A DNA stretch of 11,583 bases from Treponema sp. UBA3870 (GTDB taxonomy: Bacteria; Spirochaetota; Spirochaetia; Treponematales; Treponemataceae): positions 1-11,583 of the forward strand of contig DGGQ01000054.1 in NCBI GenBank assembly GCA_002392275.1. The letters run 5' to 3'. The position numbers were made by a program, and so were the translations under genes. The notes under the pieces were generated by a model. It worked only from the letters and a program-made list of their open reading frames with translations. It had not been told where the DNA came from and did not search any database. Positions within the stretch are counted from its first letter, which is position 1; each line of letters begins with the position of its first letter. Below are positions 6,014 through 11,583 of the stretch, in pieces.

Positions 6014-7504
6014 TCATTTTATCTTTTTCGCGCCAACCTTTCCAGACGGTGCGCCCCTTACCACTTTGAACTGGCTGACCCTGTGCTCCTCCAGCGCGGA
6101 ATCAAGAATGCCCCTTATGTCCTCAAAATTCCATCTCATTCCGTCAATAGACATAAGAATCGACTCCGACTCCCGCTCCACGGAATCAATATTTTTAAGC
6201 ATTCCCATAATTCCGTACAGATGTCCGCTCAGCTGGGTCAATATGACAAGCTCCTGCTGCGGAAAACCACATGCGTCCATGCCAATCTCGTTGATTTTGT
6301 AAACATAGTCCTTCACCTCGACAAAAAGCTCAAGGGCCTGCCTCCGAATATCGCCAATCGACCTGTCCGCGAACCAGTTGTAGCTTTCCCTTATGGCAAC
6401 ATACCAGTCCTTGACCATTTCGAGTATAGAGTTTTTTTCGTCTTTGTGGAATACATAATCCGACGGATACATTTTTTTCAAAAGCTGCTCAAAATCACTG
6501 TCGCGCCGGGCAACCATGTCGGTAAGGAACTGCTCAACAACATCCTGCGAAAGTATATACGGGAACCAGGCCGTGTCCATGCCGAATTCGTCCATCATCC
6601 TGTTCCACTCGCCAAAACATGGGACGCTCTGCCCCTTGAACCAGAGCCTCGTCTCAACACCGAAACGCTGCATCCCGACCTTGCTCGCGTATCCGTTGAG
6701 GTATTCCTCGATCGAGCCGCACATTGAGTAGCAAAGGTCCTCGGTGTTCTCGAAAAACACGTTCGCAAGCTGCTCCTCTATTGACTCGCACGGCCCAAAG
6801 CGGTCGAAACTTTCCAGCAGAGCCTTCTCCAGATTTGTGTACCAGAGTATCTTCGCGCTGCCCTCAAATCCACGGTTGAACTTGTTTTTTCCGTCCCTGA
6901 CGACCATCACGTGGATTATTCCCTTGTCCCAGTTGGTTACGGAGCACATTATTCTGTCGCCAAGCTGCATGCCGAAGTCGTCAATCAGAACGCCCATGTC
7001 CAGCCCGGTCAACATCACGTTGTTCGGAAGTTCGTAGTCCCTGGCCACCATGTCCAGACTGCTGTTCGCCGGGTCGCTCGCTATGTACTGTGGAGCGTAC
7101 TCCTCGCCGTAAAGCTGGTAGAAATCTATGGCCGAGTCGCAGTCGAATGTGCCGACCCTTTTCTGTATTCTCTTTCCGTCTATGTAAAATGAAAGCGCGG
7201 AGGGCAACATCTCGCTATCAACAAATGGCATACACCTTGAACCGGGGACCAGAACCCTCTGTTCGAACTCGCGTGCGCTTGGCCTTATGCTGAAAATCTC
7301 CCCCGTGAACGCTCCCGCCCTCGTGATATAGAATCCGTCCTCCAATGCGAAAACGTAGGGGCTGCTCTCAAGGTATGCCTGACATTCATGGCTGGAAATC
7401 TTGACCCCCAGGGATGAGAAAAATTTCACCACATCGCGCAGAGTAAATTTGTCCGCGTAGGTTCTGAGGAATCGGGATACCATGTTCTGAACGTTGTCTT
7501 TCAT
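6014..7504 (-). CDS. Conserved-looking protein of unknown function (496 aa)
   Basis: I do not recognise the family. Residues about 5-68 (RFLRTYADKFTLRDVVKFF ... YVFALEDGFYITRAG) have the helix pattern and closing hairpin of a winged-helix domain, suggesting nucleic-acid binding. Residues about 80-220 look beta-rich (PGSRCMPF, MLTGLDMGVLIDDF, DRIMCSVTNWDKGIIHVMVV), and about 230-480 look mainly helical, with many Trp, Phe and acidic residues. The Lys-rich tail ends GAKKIK. No signal peptide or membrane segment is seen, so it is probably cytoplasmic. The ATG has only a weak ribosome site (TAGG). It is first in the same-strand run leading to the PtsN-like and transketolase genes, 36 bases before the former, so it may be a transcription regulator or partner acting with the IIA protein; that is inference. 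Confidence 0.85.
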   Translation of the reverse strand: MKDNVQNMVSRFLRTYADKFTLRDVVKFFSSLGVKISSHECQAYLESSPYVFALEDGFYITRAGAFTGEIFSIRPSAREFEQRVLVPGSRCMPFVDSEMLPSALSFYIDGKRIQKRVGTFDCDSAIDFYQLYGEEYAPQYIASDPANSSLDMVARDYELPNNVMLTGLDMGVLIDDFGMQLGDRIMCSVTNWDKGIIHVMVVRDGKNKFNRGFEGSAKILWYTNLEKALLESFDRFGPCESIEEQLANVFFENTEDLCYSMCGSIEEYLNGYASKVGMQRFGVETRLWFKGQSVPCFGEWNRMMDEFGMDTAWFPYILSQDVVEQFLTDMVARRDSDFEQLLKKMYPSDYVFHKDEKNSILEMVKDWYVAIRESYNWFADRSIGDIRRQALELFVEVKDYVYKINEIGMDACGFPQQELVILTQLSGHLYGIMGMLKNIDSVERESESILMSIDGMRWNFEDIRGILDSALEEHRVSQFKVVRGAPSGKVGAKKIK

Positions 7505-7525
7505 CTACCTATAAAGATAACTAAA

Positions 7526-7555
7526 AAATCTCCATTTGAAAATAGGAAATCTCCA
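7526..7555. repeat. Two 9-bp direct repeats upstream of the 496-aa gene
   Basis: AAATCTCCA occurs at 7526-7534 and 7547-7555, a 21-base period or two turns of B-DNA. On the minus strand this reads TGGAGATTT twice, within about 50 bases upstream of the 496-aa start. The placement suits binding sites of an activator or repressor on one face of the helix, but the copies are short and the region AT-rich. Confidence 0.35.
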
Positions 7556-7620
7556 AAAACTTTAATTTTTATAGCCCACGGACTTGCAGATTTAATCACA
7601 ATTTTTTTAGAAATTAACAG

Positions 7621-7657
7621 ATTAGGGTTTGACATTACAGCCCTAATATTCTACATT
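7621..7657 (+). promoter_or_regulatory. rny promoter with inverted repeat around the -35 box
   Basis: A consensus TTGACA (7629-7634) is followed after 17 bases by TACATT (7652-7657), a 4/6 match to the -10 box, and an AT-rich start region. ATTAGGG (7621-7627) and CCCTAAT (7641-7647) are perfect inverted arms flanking the -35 element with a 13-base gap, suggesting an operator. The ribosome site GGAG (7683-7686) and the RNase Y ATG (7694) follow. Confidence 0.6.
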
Positions 7658-7693
7658 ATATATGAATAATTCTACAATAATTGGAGATAAAAA

Positions 7694-9226
7694 ATGTTAC
7701 AGACCATTTTGTACATCGTTCTCCCCGTTGCAGGAATTGTTCTTGGATGGACTATTCGCTGGATTTATGCCAGATTTCAACTTTCCGCCGCGGAACAAAA
7801 AGCCGAGCGGGTTAAACAGGATGCCATAAAAGAGGCCGAGGCTTTCAAAAAGGAAGCCCAGCTCCAAGCAAAAGAACAACTCATTCAGGACAGGAACCAG
7901 CAAGAACGGGAGAACCGCGAACGCCGTAAGGAGCTTCAGACCTACGAGAACCGTGTGAACAAAAAAGAGGAGCTTCTTGACCAGAGAAGTCTTGAGATGG
8001 ACAAGAAGGACAAGGAGTATGCGAATCTTGCCACACAGATGGAAAGGCGCGAACAGGAGCTGAACCAGAAGGAGGAGACGCTCAGGACGGAGCTTGAAAG
8101 GATTTCCGGTCTCACACAGGCGGAGGCCAAAACCCTGATTATCCAGAGCCTTGAAAACGAGGCACGCCACGATGCCCAGGCCATGCTGAACAAGATTGAT
8201 CAGGAAGCCCAGCTGACTGCCGAAAAGAAGGCCCAGGAAGTTCTAGTCACGACCATACAGAGACTTGCGACCGAAACAACCAGCGAGATTGCCGTCACGA
8301 CGGTGTCCCTGCCAAGCGACGAGATGAAGGGAAGAATCATCGGACGCGAAGGAAGAAACATCCGTGCGCTCGAGACTTTGACAGGCGTTGACATCATAAT
8401 CGACGACACACCGGAGGCCGTGGTCATCAGCTGCTTCGACCCGGTCCGCAAGGAGATTGCAAAGGAGTCCCTGGAGCGTCTCATAACGGACGGAAGAATC
8501 CACCCGGCGCGCATCGAGGAGGTTGTCCAGAAGGTCACCCGCGAAGTGCAGCAAAAGATTTACGAGGAGGGAGAGAAGGTCCTCTTCGACCTTGGAATAC
8601 ACAACATGGGACAGGAAGCCATCAGGGCGCTTGGACGGCTTTACTTCCGCACAAGCTATGGGCAGAACGTGCTTACCCACTCAAAGGAGGTCGCGGAACT
8701 TGCCAGCATGATTGCGTCGGAGGTTGGAGCCAACAGGGACCTTGCGAAACGTGCCGCCCTTCTGCATGACATTGGAAAGGGAGCCGAGACTGACAGCGAC
8801 CAGAACCATGCCGAGGTTGGAGCCGAGATGGTCCGCAAGATGGGAGAGGAGCCAAGGGTTGTTAATGCCGTGGCAGCCCACCACAACGATGTCGAGGCAC
8901 AGACTGTCGAGGCAATAATAGTCCAGATTGCAGATGCAATAAGCGCAGCGCGACCTGGAGCCAGACGTGAGACGGTTGACAACTACGTTAAGAGGCTTGA
9001 AAATCTGGAGGACATCGCAAAGAAGTTCCCGGGTGTCGAGCAGGCATACGCAATACAGGCTGGACGCGAACTTAGGATTCTGGTCAACAACGAGAAGATT
9101 CCGGACGACCAGGTTAAGGAGCTCGCAAAGAGCATAGCCAAGCAGATTGAAAACGACCTGCGCTATCCTGGAAGAATCAAGATTACCATGATCCGGGAAA
9201 CCAGAATCGTGGACTACGCAAGATAG
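7694..9226 (+). CDS. rny: Ribonuclease Y
   Basis: A 510-residue endoribonuclease of typical family length that starts mRNA decay from the inner face of the cytoplasmic membrane. Domains in order: one N-terminal transmembrane helix (about 4-22); a long Gln/Glu/Lys-rich coiled coil (about 28-170); a KH RNA-binding domain with the GRIIGREG loop (213-220); and an HD metal-dependent domain with His358-Asp359 in LLHDIGKG, plus the later AAHHNDVE and IADAISAARPGARRE segments. All key residues are present. GGAG is seven bases before the ATG. It is a monocistronic unit with its own promoter and closes in strong hairpin terminators. It diverges from the 496-aa gene and converges with the barrel-protein gene. 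Confidence 0.97.
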   Translation: MLQTILYIVLPVAGIVLGWTIRWIYARFQLSAAEQKAERVKQDAIKEAEAFKKEAQLQAKEQLIQDRNQQERENRERRKELQTYENRVNKKEELLDQRSLEMDKKDKEYANLATQMERREQELNQKEETLRTELERISGLTQAEAKTLIIQSLENEARHDAQAMLNKIDQEAQLTAEKKAQEVLVTTIQRLATETTSEIAVTTVSLPSDEMKGRIIGREGRNIRALETLTGVDIIIDDTPEAVVISCFDPVRKEIAKESLERLITDGRIHPARIEEVVQKVTREVQQKIYEEGEKVLFDLGIHNMGQEAIRALGRLYFRTSYGQNVLTHSKEVAELASMIASEVGANRDLAKRAALLHDIGKGAETDSDQNHAEVGAEMVRKMGEEPRVVNAVAAHHNDVEAQTVEAIIVQIADAISAARPGARRETVDNYVKRLENLEDIAKKFPGVEQAYAIQAGRELRILVNNEKIPDDQVKELAKSIAKQIENDLRYPGRIKITMIRETRIVDYAR

Positions 9227-9249
9227 AACATCAAAAAACAAAGCAAAAC

Positions 9250-9295
9250 AAAATCCGCACCCATTTTGAACATTCAAACTGGATGCGGATTTTTT
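9250..9295 (+). terminator. Intrinsic terminator of rny
   Basis: AAAATCCGCA (9250-9259) pairs perfectly with TGCGGATTTT (9284-9293), and the T-run continues to 9295. The loop contains a further small stem (TTTG/CAAA). The opposite strand also reads hairpin then TTTTGTTTTG, so it may serve the convergent gene as well. Confidence 0.85.
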
Positions 9296-9296
9296 A

Positions 9297-9341
9297 TGCC
9301 CCGAAAATCAATTTATCACAAACCAAATGCGGGGCACTTTT
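9297..9341 (+). terminator. Second, weaker hairpin downstream of rny
   Basis: TGCCCCG (9297-9303) pairs with CGGGGCA (9330-9336) across a 26-base loop and is followed by CTTTTT. It may back up the first terminator. GCGGGG (9329-9334) can instead pair with CCCCGC (9365-9370), which on the minus strand would form a structure just past the stop of the convergent gene. The T-run is short and the loop long. Confidence 0.45.
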
Positions 9342-9382
9342 TCAGATTGGCACATAGCCACATACCCCGCGGCGCAATCAAA

Positions 9383-11239
9383 TCAGAACAGAACCTCCAT
9401 TCCGATAGAAGCCTTTGCGATACTCTTCATATCCGATGTGTAATAGTAGGCGCATGATGTCTGGAGAGCGACATTGCTTGAAACGCTTGCAATCTCCGCA
9501 GAAACACCAGTTCCCATGGCAGCCGTGTCGAAGAAGAATCCACCCTCACAGAACACGCTGAACCTGCAAGAAGGACTCAAGGACCAGTTCCATCCGGCGA
9601 TACCGCTCAAAACAAATTTGCCGTAATTGTCAAAACTATCAAAGTCGCTGTACGTGTTGACGGCGGACAATGCGGCGACCCCCGCTCCAACCTCTGCATT
9701 GAGTCCCAGATAAAAATGCTCCGCAAGTCCGAATGTAAGCGAATATCCAAGAGTGAACACCACGTCATTATCCGTCAGATACGCGTTGAGGTTTCCGGGC
9801 AGAACGTAAAGTATGGAGCTGTACGAATCCCTCTTCTTCTGGAGCTTGGTCTTCTGAACATTCGATGTGCTCCATTCGTCGCTCACCGGGAAATCGGACT
9901 TAACCGAATTGTCCACCTTTGGAGGATTTCTGTCATCTTCCGATATGTCCAGCTCCTCGCCGTCCTCTACCTGCGGGGTCTTTTTTTTTATTGAAACGGA
10001 GCTGTCGTCAAAAAGCTCATCCTCGACCTGCCGCTCGCTCTGATTTCTGGACGGTTTTACAGGCTGGCTGGTCTCCGTTGCTTCAAGCTCCACATCGATA
10101 GCCGGCTCCGACTGGTAGATTCTGAAGTTGTTTCTGAAGTTAAAGGAGCAGACATTTTTTCCGTTGACCACATTCTTCAGTGACATGTTGTCAACCAAAA
10201 TCCTGTAGGAAGATGGATCGCGACCGGTCTTTACGGAGATGGAAAGAACAGCCTCGACAAAATCAAGTCCATCCTCAAATGCCGCGTTGAACACTTCGAC
10301 AGAATCAAGGAAATTCTCATACTCCTCCATGGCCTTGTCGTAATCTGCACTGCGGATTGAAGGAACCTCCGGAATCTTTTTTCCAGAAAGCTCCTCGTAG
10401 CTCAAAATCCCGGTGACGCTAAAAAGTTCAGTCCCGCCAATGGAATAGCTGACCGTGTATGGCCACCCCTCGTTGCCGTTAAGTCTTGTGAAGGCCTGAA
10501 CCGAAAGTTTTATGCCACTGTCCTGTGCGGATGATTCCTTGAACGAGGCACCTTCAAGAGCGGAAACCAGCGCGGAAAGTTTTTTTCTAAGGGAATCCGC
10601 CTTGCGAACAGACTCCGCATCAGGAGCAATACCACTTTCCATGGAGCTATATTTTTCCTGAATCTTCTCAATATCATTTGCAAGCCTCTGGAGTCCACGG
10701 TCGTTCAGGGAGCCGTCTGGATTTACCTCAGCTGCACGCGGCTTCTGGGAGGACCTCTCGTTGATTTCATCCCGCATCTTTTTCTGGAGCATGGCCCTTC
10801 TCTGGTCGGACACATCCGATTTCAAGAGAGTGGCAATCTCCTGCTTCACAGCCTCAATCTCCGCAATCTTTTCGGCAAGGCTGGCATCGTAGCTGCGTCC
10901 ATACAGAATGTCAACAGTCTTTTCGCTCAGGCTGTCATAAAGTTTCTGGACCCTGGCATTGTCGGCGGTCTTTACCTCTTCCTGCAAGAACAGGCCATCC
11001 AAATCCGTTGTGGAATCGTAACCCATTTCGTAGTCATCTTCGTTATAGCCATCTTCATTGTAGCCATAATCGTCAGTCACAAATACGGAAACCGCAGTCT
11101 CGTCGTCCTCCTGCAAATCCTCATTCCAAAATCGGGAACGGTTGGCACCTGGCTTGGCGAACAAAGCGGACGAAACAAGCATTGCGACACCGAAAGTCAC
11201 CAACTTTTTACGGGCGCATCCCTTTTTTATAAAATCCAT
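9383..11239 (-). CDS. Exported protein with C-terminal outer-membrane beta-barrel domain
   Basis: A 618-residue protein with a signal peptide (Arg/Lys start, hydrophobic core, cleavage likely after Ala28 in SALFA-KP). An acidic, Tyr-rich stretch with tandem GYNED units follows (about 50-75). Residues about 85-230 are charged and probably helical or coiled-coil. A middle portion includes a beta-rich segment around SIGGTELFSVTG, and about 400-470 is an acidic, low-complexity linker. The last 146 residues (from about 473) alternate polar and hydrophobic positions with many Gly and aromatic residues and end in VLF, as in outer-membrane beta-barrels, perhaps eight strands. The family is not recognised. 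A surface-exposed or periplasm-spanning protein anchored by a small barrel is the likely reading. GGAGG is five bases from the ATG. An A9 run (9981-9989) lies in the linker coding region. Confidence 0.85.
   Translation of the reverse strand: MDFIKKGCARKKLVTFGVAMLVSSALFAKPGANRSRFWNEDLQEDDETAVSVFVTDDYGYNEDGYNEDDYEMGYDSTTDLDGLFLQEEVKTADNARVQKLYDSLSEKTVDILYGRSYDASLAEKIAEIEAVKQEIATLLKSDVSDQRRAMLQKKMRDEINERSSQKPRAAEVNPDGSLNDRGLQRLANDIEKIQEKYSSMESGIAPDAESVRKADSLRKKLSALVSALEGASFKESSAQDSGIKLSVQAFTRLNGNEGWPYTVSYSIGGTELFSVTGILSYEELSGKKIPEVPSIRSADYDKAMEEYENFLDSVEVFNAAFEDGLDFVEAVLSISVKTGRDPSSYRILVDNMSLKNVVNGKNVCSFNFRNNFRIYQSEPAIDVELEATETSQPVKPSRNQSERQVEDELFDDSSVSIKKKTPQVEDGEELDISEDDRNPPKVDNSVKSDFPVSDEWSTSNVQKTKLQKKRDSYSSILYVLPGNLNAYLTDNDVVFTLGYSLTFGLAEHFYLGLNAEVGAGVAALSAVNTYSDFDSFDNYGKFVLSGIAGWNWSLSPSCRFSVFCEGGFFFDTAAMGTGVSAEIASVSSNVALQTSCAYYYTSDMKSIAKASIGMEVLF
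11036..11065 (-). repeat. 15-bp tandem repeat coding GYNED units
   Basis: Two adjacent 15-base units (11051-11065 and 11036-11050, minus-strand order) each encode GYNED, and the flanking codons DDYGYNED/DDYEMGYD look like degraded copies. Units differ at two third-codon positions, so they are not freshly duplicated. They encode an acidic tyrosine-rich spacer near the mature N-terminus of the barrel protein. Confidence 0.6.
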
Positions 11240-11345
11240 AGCATCCTCCCCCAGACTCTATGCTGGAACAGTGGAGCCGGGCAAATCAAACCAAACACCC
11301 ATGGCCCGCAAAACACATCCGATTTCGCGAGCCGCTCCAGTCTCT

Positions 11346-11375
11346 ATTTTACGACACTTGTCTGCTTTATATCAA
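11346..11375 (-). promoter_or_regulatory. Promoter of the barrel-protein gene
   Basis: On the minus strand TTGATA (11370-11375) and TAAAAT (11346-11351) are separated by 18 bases. Transcription would begin near 11339, leaving a leader of about 100 bases. This leader contains TGGAGC and GCTCCA as possible pairing arms. The promoter lies in the 192-base gap after the ABC transporter gene, so the barrel gene is probably separately transcribed. No convincing terminator for the ABC gene is seen in the gap. Confidence 0.55.
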
Positions 11376-11431
11376 CCTTTTTTTATGAATTTGGTTACAT
11401 TTTTTTACCACCGGAAAACAGTGTAAAGCAC

Positions 11432-11583
11432 CTAAAGCAGCGCAAACTGTGACGAATACAGCTTGTAGTATGGTCCAAGGTTCGCCATAAGCTGGTAGTG
11501 GGAGCCGCGCTCGATTATTTTTCCGTGGTCCACGTAGAAGATTGTGTCGCAGTTTTTGATTGTCGAAAGCCTGTGGGCGATTA
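11432..11583 (-). CDS. ABC transporter ATP-binding domain, C-terminal fragment (partial)
   Basis: The last 49 codons plus TAG of a gene running off the right edge. The translation begins IAHRLSTI, which contains the H-loop (switch) histidine of ABC ATPases, followed by the typical tail CDTIFYVDHGKIIERGSH and a short helix ending in SQFALL. The pattern IAHRLSTI plus GKIIERGSH is characteristic of fused membrane-ATPase exporters (MsbA/multidrug/bacteriocin type), so the full gene probably encodes transmembrane and nucleotide-binding domains in one chain. The Walker motifs lie outside the window. Substrate cannot be judged. Confidence 0.9.
   Translation of the reverse strand, partial: IAHRLSTIKNCDTIFYVDHGKIIERGSHYQLMANLGPYYKLYSSQFALL

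Noticed and set aside
6002..6727. A 241-codon plus-strand open frame opposite the 496-aa gene
   Set aside because: It lies wholly antisense to a gene with good coding character, begins at the PtsN-like gene's leader without a ribosome site, and its translation is His/Pro/Arg-rich as typical of antisense frames.
8681..9277. A 198-codon minus-strand frame opposite rny
   Set aside because: Antisense to the conserved HD domain of RNase Y, Cys/Leu-rich translation, and no promoter or ribosome site.
9266..9457. A 63-codon plus-strand frame after rny
   Set aside because: It starts inside the loop of the rny terminator and overlaps the convergent barrel gene, with no ribosome site.
1..11583. CRISPR array, transposase, integrase or rRNA genes
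   Set aside because: No regularly spaced repeats, no transposase or recombinase motifs and no rRNA-like sequence were found on either strand.

Overview
The window most resembles a chromosomal segment of a host-associated spirochaete, probably a gut or rumen Treponema. This is inferred from gene content: an SPII-type lipoprotein, an outer-membrane beta-barrel protein, a lone PTS IIA regulator beside an unrecognised long protein, RNase Y, and an ABC exporter. No rRNA or tRNA is present to fix the taxonomy.

Left part (about 1-3350) is visibly AT-richer and looks accessory. It opens with 11-bp inverted arms (2-12 and 167-177) enclosing small hairpins. Next come two divergent units: an XRE-family repressor-like gene (minus), and an operon (plus) of a 66-residue helical protein and a lipoprotein with a transglutaminase-like Cys-His-Asp triad. 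The shared 103-bp promoter region holds four copies of TATGAT/ATCATA, one pair forming a palindrome over the plus-strand -10 box. After a hairpin at 2330-2362 there is a minus-strand cassette of three genes in overlapping frames: DUF3791-like, DUF3990-like (possible ADP-ribosyltransferase fold) and a 71-residue partner. It has the layout of a toxin-antitoxin or similar module.

Right part (about 3360-11583) looks like core genome. On the minus strand lie an unrecognised 496-residue protein, a PTS EIIA (PtsN-like) protein and transketolase, in that transcription order, closed by a strong intrinsic terminator at 3362-3397. Divergently, RNase Y (rny) is read on the plus strand from a promoter with a TTGACA -35 flanked by a 7-bp inverted repeat. 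It ends in two successive hairpins. Converging on it is a 618-residue exported protein with acidic tyrosine-rich repeats, a helical region and a C-terminal barrel domain ending in Phe. The window closes with the last 49 codons of an ABC transporter carrying the H-loop.

The most promising undescribed items are the DUF3791/DUF3990/71-aa cassette and the XRE-controlled small protein plus transglutaminase-like lipoprotein locus. Both sit side by side in the AT-rich stretch.
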